Positions 25,453 through 33,220 of a DNA stretch of 64,000 nucleotides are shown here, piece after piece (the first letter of the stretch is position 1; each line of letters opens with the position of its first letter). The stretch lies in contig NZ_JASCXJ010000011.1 of the NCBI RefSeq assembly GCF_030271535.1, forward strand, positions 112,627 to 176,626, written 5' to 3'. The translations under genes were made by a program, and so were the position numbers. This DNA comes from Nocardiopsis sp. ATB16-24. Lineage in GTDB: Bacteria > Actinomycetota > Actinomycetes > Streptosporangiales > Streptosporangiaceae. The notes beneath the pieces were generated by a model. That model was not told where the DNA came from, made no database searches, and saw only the letters and a program-made list of their open reading frames with translations.

Positions 25453-27156
25453 GCAGGTCGGCTTCGGTCATCACGGAGAGGATCTGGTGCGCTGGTTCGG
25501 CGGATGCGCTCCGTCGGGCCGGCGCGCCCCCATTCCCGTCCACGCCATTCCCGTCTGGGCCGGCCCTCCCCTGTGGACGGTCGGCCCCTGGCGCGAGCTG
25601 CACGTGCGCACGGTCGTCCAGGGAGACACCCGCTTTGCCGTCGTCGGGGTGTGCGCGGCCGACGACGACCAACTGGTCGAGGTCGCCCATGCATCCGACC
25701 TGGCCTCGGCCGCCGCATCGTGGGCTGGTTCCTTCACCATCGTTCGGTCGAGGCCGGGCATGGTGGAGGTGGTCACCGACACCTCCGGCGCGTGTCCCAT
25801 GTACACGGTGCGTACGGACGACGGACACCTCGTGTGGGGGTCCAGCTCACGCGCCCTGGCCGCCCTGCGCGGTTCCCGGGTGGACCAACGGTGGCTGGCG
25901 GCCCACATCGGTGACAAGCACGCCACCCCTACAGGCCACAGCGCATGGGAAGGGGTGACACCGGTTCCACCAGGTCATCGCCTTCTCCTGCATTCAGGAA
26001 CGGCCGACATCGAGCGATGGTGGCGACCTGTGTCCCGCTCACACGAAGAGGCTTTGAAGCGTGTCCGAACCTGTCTGGTGGAAGGGGTGCGCGTCAGAAC
26101 AGGCGGGCTGCACGTGTCGACGGATCTGGCCGGGGTCGACTCCACGGTGTTGGCCGTCCTCGCCTCGCGTTTCGGGCCGGTCACGGGTGTGACCGCACAC
26201 CCTGAGAACAGTCCCGAAGAAGGGGATCTCAGATATGCGCGCGCCCTGTCCATCCCGGGGCTCTCCCGCAGGCTCTTCACGATGAGTGAGGAACATCTTC
26301 CGTTCGGCGCCGCTCCCCTGGGCCTGCCGCCGACCGACGAACCTCCTCCCTCCGCCGTGAGCTGGGCCGCGTTGGCGGGACAGCTCCGCGTGACCCGGCA
26401 CGGCACCGACGGCCTCCATCTCACCGGCGACGGCGGGGACAACCTGTTCCTGCCTCCTCCGACCCATCTGCTCACCCTGGCACGTGAACACCGGTGGGCC
26501 AGGTTGTGGAGCGACGCCTGTGCATGGGCACGGCTTCGTCGACGCAGTCCTTGGCCGTACGTGCGCGCGGCGCTCACCGGGGATGCGGACGCGCTGGCAC
26601 GGTCCGCACCGAGCCCTCCACCGTGGTTGTGCGTGCCGCCGCCCAGACGTCGACAGGTCACCGACGCCGACGATGCCCTCGTGCTTCTGGTCCGATCCGT
26701 GGCGCGCTCCGCCGCGTCCGACACCCAACTGGCCGACCACGTGGGCGTGGAACAGCACAACCCCTATTTCGACGGGGCCTTGCTCGACGCCGTGGTCTCC
26801 CTGCCCCACCTTTTCGTTTCTCCGCGTACCGGTACAAGCCCGTACTGATGGACGCGCTCGGCGATCTGCTGCCCGCCGTGGTGCGCGAACGCACGACCAA
26901 GGGGTCCTTCGTCCGCGACTATCACCGCGCGATCCGCGTCCACCAGCGCTCGGTGCTGGACATGTGCGATGGGCCGTTGGCCGATGCGGGACTGGTCGAT
27001 CCGAGGAAGTTGCGCTCGACGGTACGCGCGGCGGCACTGGGCGCCCGTATCCCCTGGGCACACCTGATCACCTCCTTGGGCGCGAATCTGTGGTGGAAGT
27101 CCGTGAGCGAGGCACCCTCCTGCGCTTGGGCGATGTCCGATGAGGTACGGGTATGA
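25445..27156 (+). pseudogene. Lasso cyclase (asparagine synthetase-like), split by a frameshift
   Basis: Frame one (25445 to the stop at 26848) has an N-terminal glutaminase-like domain, the ATP pyrophosphatase loop STDLAGVDST (225-234), TGDGGDNLF (327-335) and PYFDGALLDAVVSLP. Similarity then continues in the -1 frame as AYRYKPVLMDALGDLLP, TKGSFVRDYHRAI and on to 27156, the usual C-terminus of lasso cyclases. The shift lies at about 26810-26830, next to CCTTTTCG. Together the parts make a full-length cyclase of about 570 residues, which activates the ring Asp/Glu with ATP. A one-base loss or a sequencing error is likelier than programmed frameshifting. It starts inside the precursor gene and its end overlaps the peptidase ATG. 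Confidence 0.82.
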
Positions 27157-27776
27157 CCGCCCCGGCCACGATCGTGGTCCACACCGGGCACGCCTTCGTG
27201 CTGGTCGACTACCGGACGGGGCGCGCCGAACTGCATGCGTCGATGCCCGCCGAGCACAGCGATCCCGTGGTCGACCTGGCACGCCGCCCTCGTTCTTGGG
27301 GCACGGAGGAGAACTCCGCGGTCCTCTCGCCACTCCCAGCGTGCGGTCTCATGTGGCGGCTTCTCTGCGTACCAGCGATCGCTGTGACCGCTGTGGTCCT
27401 GCACACCGGCCCTCGTCGTTTCCGCATGAGGCGCCTGGTCGCCTTGGCCCGGCTGGGCCGTGCGCTACCTCCGGCCCCGGTACGACACGTCCGCGCGGCG
27501 GTGGCCGCCGTCCACGCGACATCGGCCTTTCTGCCGGGCCGGTGGGCGTGCCTGGAACAGTCCGTCGCCGCCGCGTTCCTGCTCGCCCTGGCCGGCAGGC
27601 GCGCCGAATGGTGCCACGGTGTGGCCTCCGACCCCGTGAGGCTGCACGCGTGGATCGTCGACCCCGACGGAAGACCCGTGGGAGAAGGACCCGACATCAA
27701 CGCCTTCACCCCCGTGCTCACACCCGATGGTCCTGCTGGGCCGACACAGGACACCGAACCGGAGACGACACCTTGA
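27153..27776 (+). CDS. Lasso peptide leader peptidase (B2, transglutaminase-like)
   Basis: A 207-residue protein of the McjB C-terminal type, which cuts the leader from the precursor. Seen: WACLEQSVAAAFLLALAGRR with catalytic Cys133, then His165 in RLHAWIVDPDG, 32 residues later as in the family; Asp170 or Asp172 may complete the triad. The N-terminal 60 residues (TGHAFVLVDYRTGRAELHA) could be a degenerate leader-recognition (RRE) hairpin fused to the peptidase, since no separate B1 gene is present. ATG 27153 overlaps the cyclase stop. Confidence 0.85.
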   Translation: MTAPATIVVHTGHAFVLVDYRTGRAELHASMPAEHSDPVVDLARRPRSWGTEENSAVLSPLPACGLMWRLLCVPAIAVTAVVLHTGPRRFRMRRLVALARLGRALPPAPVRHVRAAVAAVHATSAFLPGRWACLEQSVAAAFLLALAGRRAEWCHGVASDPVRLHAWIVDPDGRPVGEGPDINAFTPVLTPDGPAGPTQDTEPETTP

Positions 27777-28354
27777 ACGAACCGCACCTGCTGTTGACCG
27801 GCCCCGAACTCGCCCTGGGCATGCCCAGGAAGGAGATGCTGCGTACCTACCATGCCTGGGAGAACGACGCCGGAACCCTTCTGGGATTCGGCAACCAGGT
27901 CCCCCAGTCCTGGGAAACCCGTGAAGCCGGATGGGAACGCCAGCGTGGCAACATGAACTTCCCCCAGTTCGAGGTCGTCCGGATCCACGACCACGCCCCC
28001 ATAGGCATGACCACCCTGGAGATCAATCGGTTCACCCGCAGCGCCGAATTCGTCATGGTCCTGGCTCCCGAAGAACGCGGCAAGGGACATGCCGCCGAAG
28101 CCGCCCGCCTCACCTTGAACTGGGCCTTCCACGTCGCCGCGCTGCGCACCGTGTGGCTCAAGGTCCTGGCCCCCAACACCGCCGGCACCCGCGCCTATGA
28201 AAAAGCGGGCTTTCGCCATGCGGGACGCCTACGCCGAGCGGGATTCTGGATGGGCCGACCCGTGGACGAACTGTTGATGGACGCCCTGCCTGAGGATTTT
28301 CCCTGGCCGTCGGTGCTCACTGGCACAAGCAGCGAGGGTCTCCAGAACACCTGA
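27773..28354 (+). CDS. GNAT acetyltransferase of the lasso cluster
   Basis: A 193-residue RimJ/RimL-type acetyltransferase. Seen: MTTLEINRFTRSAEFVMVL, the acetyl-CoA motif APEERGKGHAAEAARL, VWLKVLAPNTAGTRAYEKAGF, and an RRAGFWMGRPVDELLMD tail. TTG start overlaps the peptidase stop; GGAG lies about 9 nt upstream. Known: albusnodin-type lasso clusters carry a dedicated acetyltransferase that acetylates a core lysine. Here the core has a single lysine (Lys10). No ABC exporter gene follows. Confidence 0.85.
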   Translation: MNEPHLLLTGPELALGMPRKEMLRTYHAWENDAGTLLGFGNQVPQSWETREAGWERQRGNMNFPQFEVVRIHDHAPIGMTTLEINRFTRSAEFVMVLAPEERGKGHAAEAARLTLNWAFHVAALRTVWLKVLAPNTAGTRAYEKAGFRHAGRLRRAGFWMGRPVDELLMDALPEDFPWPSVLTGTSSEGLQNT

Positions 28355-28377
28355 CGGAAGGGAGGGAAGGAGGCGGT

Positions 28378-28414
28378 GACGGCCGTGCCGGGAGGAATTA
28401 CCGGCGCGGCCGTC
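28378..28414. terminator. Bidirectional terminator between the lasso cluster and a minus-strand gene
   Basis: A 14-bp stem with one G-T pair: GACGGCCGTGCCGG (28378-28391) against CCGGCGCGGCCGTC (28401-28414), 9-nt loop. Lies between convergent genes. Confidence 0.75.
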
Positions 28415-28437
28415 GTGGTGTGTGCAGGCCGGGTTCT

Positions 28438-28962
28438 TCAGAGCAGGCCCGTGACCAGGTGGTGGGCCAGGGCTCCAGCGAGGGTGGCCAGGGTGTAGCC
28501 GAGCAGGTGCCAAGCGGTGCGGCTCAGGCGTCTGGGCTTGCGGTGACTGTGCGGACGCGTGGAACGGCGGCGCGGCAGCGGCGGAGGCTCCCGGCGTGGA
28601 CGCGGCAGGGACGGGCCGTCGTCCGGTGCCGGCCGAGGCCTGGGGAGCGCTGGCAGGGGACGGCGCTCCGGCACGGGTGCGGGTGTGCGCGGGCCATCGG
28701 GGGTGTTGGCGTCGCGTTCGGCCAGCCGGGCGGCGTGCAGGCGCATCCACAGCGGCAACTGGCCGTGGGCCTGACGGTAGGCCACCCGGGGGTTGTCCTT
28801 CATCTGGGCCAGCAGGCGCTGCTCTCGGGTGAGGGGCGGCTGCTCCCGATCCGGTGGTCGCTGCTCCCGGCTAAGCGGCGTAGAGCTGGGACGGGAGAAA
28901 CGGCTGCCCCGGGGTGCGTCCAGCACCGTACGTATCCCCGAGGAGACCGGTGCGGCACTCAT
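28438..28962 (-). CDS. Proline-rich protein with C-terminal membrane segment
   Basis: A 174-residue protein of unknown function. Seen: charged N-terminal half with REQRPPDREQPPLTREQRLL and DNPRVAYRQAHGQLPLWMRLHAARLAERDA, a Pro/Arg-rich linker (about 90-140), and one C-terminal hydrophobic segment LLGYTLATLAGALAHHLV. Its start overlaps the stop of the upstream ATPase gene (ATGA), so the two form an operon. A broken copy of its 3' end lies at 23135-23335. Confidence 0.65.
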   Translation of the reverse strand: MSAAPVSSGIRTVLDAPRGSRFSRPSSTPLSREQRPPDREQPPLTREQRLLAQMKDNPRVAYRQAHGQLPLWMRLHAARLAERDANTPDGPRTPAPVPERRPLPALPRPRPAPDDGPSLPRPRREPPPLPRRRSTRPHSHRKPRRLSRTAWHLLGYTLATLAGALAHHLVTGLL

Positions 28963-29504
28963 CGCACGGCCTCATCACCGGTGGCGGTGCTGCTCGTAGG
29001 GATGAGGGTGAACTCGGCCCACACCGCCGTACCCAACCCCGCACAGAACGGAAAGTCCACCACCGCCCGACTCCCCCAGGAGGTGACCAGGGAGTCGATG
29101 ATCAACAGTCCCCGGCCACGTTCGGCCTCCTCCCACTCCTCCACCGTCCGCTGATACGGGATCTCCGGTCGAGTGGGGGTCTCGGCCCGGGCCCCGTCGT
29201 CCACGACGGACAGGTGCAGGGTGTCGGCGGTGGGCATGGACAGAGTGCGGACCACCCGACCACCTGCTTCGCCGGAGCGGGAGTGGGCGCAGGCATTGGC
29301 GAACATCTCACTGGCGCACAACACCACCGTCTCCGACAGGTCCGAGCACAACCCCTCCAGCCGGTACAGGTCGGCGCGTAGGTCCTCACGCACCCACGCA
29401 GCCTGGGCGAGGACGCCGGGGTAGACACGGGAGGCCCAGCGCCGCCCGGCGAAGGGCGGAGTGGGGGTGTGGAACGGCGCGCGAGGACGCGGCACAATGG
29501 TCAT
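28959..29504 (-). CDS. Anti-sigma-factor-like ATP-binding protein (HATPase_c)
   Basis: A 181-residue protein of the RsbW/SpoIIAB-like kinase fold common in actinomycetes. Seen: CSDLSETVVLCASEMFANAC with the N-box Glu/Asn, HLSVVDDGA (G1 box), and ERGRGLLIIDSLVTSWG (G2 box) . Start ATG 29504 has AGAAGGAG upstream; the longer frame does not. It probably binds ATP and regulates a sigma factor or partner; the target is unknown. It is divergent from an XRE/DUF397 pair, a common arrangement. Confidence 0.82.
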   Translation of the reverse strand: MTIVPRPRAPFHTPTPPFAGRRWASRVYPGVLAQAAWVREDLRADLYRLEGLCSDLSETVVLCASEMFANACAHSRSGEAGGRVVRTLSMPTADTLHLSVVDDGARAETPTRPEIPYQRTVEEWEEAERGRGLLIIDSLVTSWGSRAVVDFPFCAGLGTAVWAEFTLIPTSSTATGDEAVR

Positions 29505-29667
29505 GTCGGCAAGCTCCTTCTGTGTCCAAACAGGTGTGGTTGTCGGCTTGGGCTCCGGGAGCGCCGCAATCGCTCCCGGAGCCGTTTTCATGCAGCCGCC
29601 TTCGACGAAGCGGCGGTGCCAGACTCAGAAGTCTGGCTCCCTAGTCATCATGACCACGCAAGACTGA

Positions 29668-29686
29668 GAATGCAAGGTATGCATTC
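29668..29686. promoter_or_regulatory. Candidate operator between ATPase and XRE genes
   Basis: Perfect inverted repeat GAATGCA-N5-TGCATTC in the divergent intergenic region; probable binding site of the XRE protein encoded at 29774. Confidence 0.5.
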
Positions 29687-29773
29687 GCACTGATGCAGAA
29701 ACCTGGGTAGCTTGGGCACTGAGCACCATCGGAACGCGGACCTGCGTAGTCATGCCGAGGCAAGGGAGCAGCT

Positions 29774-30643
29774 GTGTCAGCCAAGAAGCCCACACGCACG
29801 CTACGCATGCGGCGACTCGCCGCCGAACTGCGGAGACTGCGCGAATCCGCTGACCTCAGCCGCGAGGACGTCACCGAAGCGACCAGGATCAACGCTTCGA
29901 CGCTCTACCGCATCGAGTCGGCTCAGACCCGACCCCAGGTCCGCACCCTCCATACGCTGTGCGACCTCTACCGGGTGGACGATGGCAAGCGGAGCGAACT
30001 GCTGGCACTCACCAAGGACTCAGGAAAGCAGGGGTGGCTGGAAACCTATCCCTCAGAGCTGCCCGCGGAGTACACCAACTACATCCTCTTCGAGTCAGAG
30101 GCCCGGACCGTCCGCAACTACGAGTCCCTGTTCGTGCCCGGCCTTCTCCAGACCGAGGACTACGCCCGTGCCGTCATCAGAGGCACGCTGCCCTTGGCCA
30201 CCGATGAACAGGTCGAGGCCCGTGTCCGTGCTCGCCTCCAGCGCCAAGAGTTGTTGCACAAACCCGAACCTCTGCGGTTCCGCGCCGTCGTGGACGAGGC
30301 CGTGCTCCATCGTGTGGTGGGTGGGCAGCGCGTCATGCGCGAACAGCTCCTCCACCTGGCCACCATGGCCAGGTTGCCCCATGTAGAACTACAGGTCATC
30401 AGGTTCGAAGCGGGCGCACACCCGGGTATGCCGGGGTCCTTCGTCCTGATCGACTTCCCCGACCTGGCCGACCCCGCCGTGGTCTACATCGACAGCATGG
30501 CCGGAGACCTCTTCCTGGAGGGCGAGGTCGAAGTCGACCGGTACTCGCTGATCATGGAGCACCTGGTGGGCGTAGCCCTCAGCCCTGAGCAATCGCGACG
30601 ACTCGTCGGAGATCTCGCGGCGGGCATGATGGAAGGGAGCTAG
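29774..30643 (+). CDS. XRE-family regulator with DUF5753 domain
   Basis: A 289-residue regulator. Helix-turn-helix (about 10-65): LAAELRRLRESADLSREDVTEATRINASTLYRIES. DUF5753 part: NYESLFVPGLLQTEDYARAVI, RFRAVVDEAVLHRVVGG, GAHPGMPGSFVLIDF, PAVVYIDSMAGDLFLE. GTG 29774 has AAGGGAG upstream. Followed 9 bp later by its DUF397 partner. Family members with DUF397 partners control development or antibiotic production (WhiJ-like systems); the role here is not shown. Confidence 0.88.
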   Translation: MSAKKPTRTLRMRRLAAELRRLRESADLSREDVTEATRINASTLYRIESAQTRPQVRTLHTLCDLYRVDDGKRSELLALTKDSGKQGWLETYPSELPAEYTNYILFESEARTVRNYESLFVPGLLQTEDYARAVIRGTLPLATDEQVEARVRARLQRQELLHKPEPLRFRAVVDEAVLHRVVGGQRVMREQLLHLATMARLPHVELQVIRFEAGAHPGMPGSFVLIDFPDLADPAVVYIDSMAGDLFLEGEVEVDRYSLIMEHLVGVALSPEQSRRLVGDLAAGMMEGS

Positions 30644-30652
30644 GAGGACAAG

Positions 30653-30844
30653 ATGGGGAAAAGCACCGCGAACGTCGGCGAATGGTTCACGAGTAGCTAC
30701 AGCAGCGGGAACGGTCAGTGTGTCCAAGTCAGGTGCCAGGAGGAAAGCACCGGCGTTCGCGACTCGGTACATCCGGAGAGAGCCCTGCTGGACTTTCCGA
30801 AGAAGGAGTGGCAGGCCTTCATCGACAGCACCAAAGACGCCTGA
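30653..30844 (+). CDS. DUF397 protein
   Basis: A 63-residue protein with the DUF397 signature: WFTSSYSSGNGQCVQV, GVRDSVHPERALLDFPKKEWQAFI. A typical small partner of the upstream XRE/DUF5753 regulator; thought to modulate or antagonise it. A 24-bp perfect hairpin follows. Confidence 0.88.
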   Translation: MGKSTANVGEWFTSSYSSGNGQCVQVRCQEESTGVRDSVHPERALLDFPKKEWQAFIDSTKDA

Positions 30845-30872
30845 ACCCCCGCCGGCAGTCCCACCCTTCGAC

Positions 30873-30926
30873 GACCGTGCCCCTGTGGTCACTTTCGGCG
30901 CTGAAAGTGACCACAGGGGCACGGTC
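30873..30926. terminator. Perfect 24-bp hairpin between convergent genes
   Basis: Arms 30873-30896 and 30903-30926 are exact reverse complements with a 6-nt loop (GGCGCT). Probably a bidirectional terminator for the DUF397 and the minus-strand gene at 31041, but the stem is unusually long and flawless and there is no T tract. Confidence 0.65.
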
Positions 30927-31040
30927 ACGGAAAGATGCGGTTTGGTAGAGGCTCTCTTGTGCCCAACCACGACCGACACCCCAACGACCGCACACGCCCC
31001 TCGCTCCCTGTGCGACGAGGGCACAACGTCCCGTCCCCGC

Positions 31041-31523
31041 CTACTCCCCCTCCAGCCGACGGAGAATGAACGCAAGAGGACCTCGGTAGGTGGTTCCCAG
31101 ACCGGTGACGGTTCCCTCCATCGGCCCCGGCCCGTACTTCATACGGCTGACGTAGTTCTCGGGCAGGAGGACGCGGTCCCCGACTGCGAGCGGGGGTCTG
31201 CCACGCCAGCGGTAGGCGTATCCCCCGACCTGCACCACCTGGTCTCCTCCGATCTCGTGAATGCGTGTCTCCTTGTCGAGTTGCTGCCGGAGTTCCTCCA
31301 CCTGGCTCTCCAGCTGCTCGATCCGGAACTTGGAGTAGCTGCCGGCAGAGCTGTTTCCAACCTCGTACCCTTCCCGGTAGCCGCGCCGGTGCGCCTCGGC
31401 CACCGCCCGGTCCTGTTCGGTGGCATGGGTACCGCAGGCGATGTCCGAGCTGCTCACACGAATCTTGCAGGGATGTCCGGCCTTGGTGGGGCGCCCACAG
31501 GTACGTACCTGGTCCTGGGTCAT
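31041..31523 (-). CDS. Cys-rich coiled-coil protein of unknown function
   Basis: A 160-residue protein. Seen: an N-terminal Cys/His cluster (CGRPTKAGHPCKIR then CGTHATEQD), suggesting a small zinc site, a coiled coil RIEQLESQVEELRQQLDKE in the middle, and a C-terminal beta-rich part (GDRVLLPENYVSRMKYGPG, TVTGLGTTYRGPLAFILRRL) like an SH3-type barrel. Start ATG 31523 has GGAGAGGA upstream. No named family recognised. Confidence 0.65.
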   Translation of the reverse strand: MTQDQVRTCGRPTKAGHPCKIRVSSSDIACGTHATEQDRAVAEAHRRGYREGYEVGNSSAGSYSKFRIEQLESQVEELRQQLDKETRIHEIGGDQVVQVGGYAYRWRGRPPLAVGDRVLLPENYVSRMKYGPGPMEGTVTGLGTTYRGPLAFILRRLEGE

Positions 31524-31567
31524 CGTTTTCCTCTCCACCCTCGAAGGGGTCGCACCGACAGGTCCGT

Positions 31568-33109
31568 TCAGAAGGGCAGCAGGCCCGGTGCGGCAGCCGT
31601 GACCGCCGCACCGGTGGCCATGAAAAGCAGTGCGGCGCCGGCGCAGCCGCCGCCCTTGGCCGGGGCGGGCTGAGAGCCGCGAGCGGGTGTCCGATGTTCG
31701 TAGGGCGCGACGAACTGTGCGTGGTATTCGGCGTCGGACAGTTCGCGAGACCGCCAGAACGACTGCCAGGGCTCGCTCTCCGCTTCCTCCTGCTGGTGTT
31801 CGGCTCTCACCCGAGCGGCGACCACGGCACCCGTACCGTCGTCGAAAAGACCGTGCTCGCGCTTGTGGATCTCGACTTTCAGCAGGTCCCATGCCTCGGC
31901 CGGGGCCGCCACTCGGATGCCCGACTCTTGAGCCTTGCGGATCTTGGGATTGTCCGTGCCGGGTTCGGCGATGACCAGGCGGACGGTCTTGGTGACGTTG
32001 ACGCCGGCGGTCGCGCCGTTGGCGACGGCGTGGTCGATGACCGCGTTGACCGAGGCCCCTTCCCCGATCGGGACGATGCGCCATCCCTTGAGCGGGCCGT
32101 TCTTACGTGCCTTCTCCTGCTCGGAGACGTAGAGCAGGTCCTGGATGACATGTCCGGCGCCCAGGTTCTTGGCGGCTCGCTCCAGTTCCCTGAGTTCGGT
32201 GGAGGTGACGACACCGTCTGCTTCGGCTCGGGCGCGGGCCTCCAGGAGGACCTGTTCGTGCACGTGGCGGACCGTGTTCTGGGTGAACCCCGCCCGGGTG
32301 GCCAGCAACGCGAGTTGTTGGGCTTCGTCGCCGACGATCTTGCCGTCGGCCAGGGCGTGGCCCAGCACGGACCGGTAGGCCGCCGCGCCCTGCGGGTTCG
32401 GCTTCGGTGAAGGGTTCATGTCGGGCAGCCCAGAGGCGAGGTTGGCCAGCCAGCCCTCCTGGCCCTTGCGCAGCCCGGAGGTGCGCGGCGCGATACGCCC
32501 GGTGCGGTTGACCGCGGGTGCGGGCACGGGAGCCGAACCGGCCCAGCTCAGGGGCTGGGGACTCTCGTTGAGCAGTACGGAGAGCATGCGGGCGAGGTGG
32601 CGTGCGTCGGCCAGCGCGTTGTGCTGGTCGCGCATCCACCCCCCTGTCAGCAATTGGTAGAGCTGGGGCTGGCGGTAGGCGTACCGATCCAGGTGGGTGC
32701 GGAAGGTCTGCAGGGTGCACAGGCCGGGCAGTCCTCCGGGGCGCATGCCCAGAAGACCGAACTCGGTTTCGAGGAACTTCTCCTCGAAGGGCAGGTTGTG
32801 GGAGACCACCACCGCGTCGGACAGATAGGTGGCCAGGTCTCCGGCGATGTCGCCGAAAGCCGGCGCGTCGGCGACCTGGGTGGGGGTGATGCCGTGGAAC
32901 TCCTCCCCGGTGAGCGGACGCATGGGGTTGACCAGGGTGGAGTACTCCTCGACGACCGTGCCGTCGCCGCGCATGCGCACCACCGCCACCTCGCAGATCC
33001 GATGCCCGCGATGCGCGTCGAGTCCGGTGGTCTCCAGGTCCAGGACGGCGAACAGCATTCGCCGGGGGTCGATGCCCTGGCCTCGTGTCAGGCGCCCTTG
33101 GGTGAACAT
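31568..33109 (-). CDS. DEDDh 3'-5' exonuclease with TerB-like, BRCT-like and membrane segments
   Basis: A 513-residue multidomain protein. Residues 18-180: DnaQ-type exonuclease with FAVLDLETTGLD (Asp24, Glu26), SHNLPFEEKF (Glu where Asp is usual) and HNALADARHL (His and last Asp). Residues about 245-330: helical TerB-like part (HALADGKIVGDEAQQLALLA, ARAEADGVVTSTELRELE). Residues about 335-420: BRCT-like fold (GWRIVPIGEGASVNAVIDHA, VRLVIAEPGTDNPKIRKAQE). The end is hydrophobic (GAALLFMATGAAVTAAAPGLL), possibly a membrane anchor. ATG 33109 is used; Met18 is an alternative. Probably DNA repair or defence. Confidence 0.8.
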   Translation of the reverse strand: MFTQGRLTRGQGIDPRRMLFAVLDLETTGLDAHRGHRICEVAVVRMRGDGTVVEEYSTLVNPMRPLTGEEFHGITPTQVADAPAFGDIAGDLATYLSDAVVVSHNLPFEEKFLETEFGLLGMRPGGLPGLCTLQTFRTHLDRYAYRQPQLYQLLTGGWMRDQHNALADARHLARMLSVLLNESPQPLSWAGSAPVPAPAVNRTGRIAPRTSGLRKGQEGWLANLASGLPDMNPSPKPNPQGAAAYRSVLGHALADGKIVGDEAQQLALLATRAGFTQNTVRHVHEQVLLEARARAEADGVVTSTELRELERAAKNLGAGHVIQDLLYVSEQEKARKNGPLKGWRIVPIGEGASVNAVIDHAVANGATAGVNVTKTVRLVIAEPGTDNPKIRKAQESGIRVAAPAEAWDLLKVEIHKREHGLFDDGTGAVVAARVRAEHQQEEAESEPWQSFWRSRELSDAEYHAQFVAPYEHRTPARGSQPAPAKGGGCAGAALLFMATGAAVTAAAPGLLPF

Positions 33110-33220
33110 GTCTCTCCGCTCGCTTCTGAGAAAGGGGAAGGGGTGAGTGATCCGTTGGTGTGATCCGTACGGGATTTTCCTGTCGAGGACTTTGATCAGG
33201 AAGGGTCGATGCCCATCGAC

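Noticed and set aside
26795..26848. Programmed -1 frameshift in the lasso cyclase
   Set aside because: CCTTTTC is not a good slippery heptamer (only the A-site codon re-pairs well) and I see no stimulatory structure; a mutation or sequencing error is simpler.
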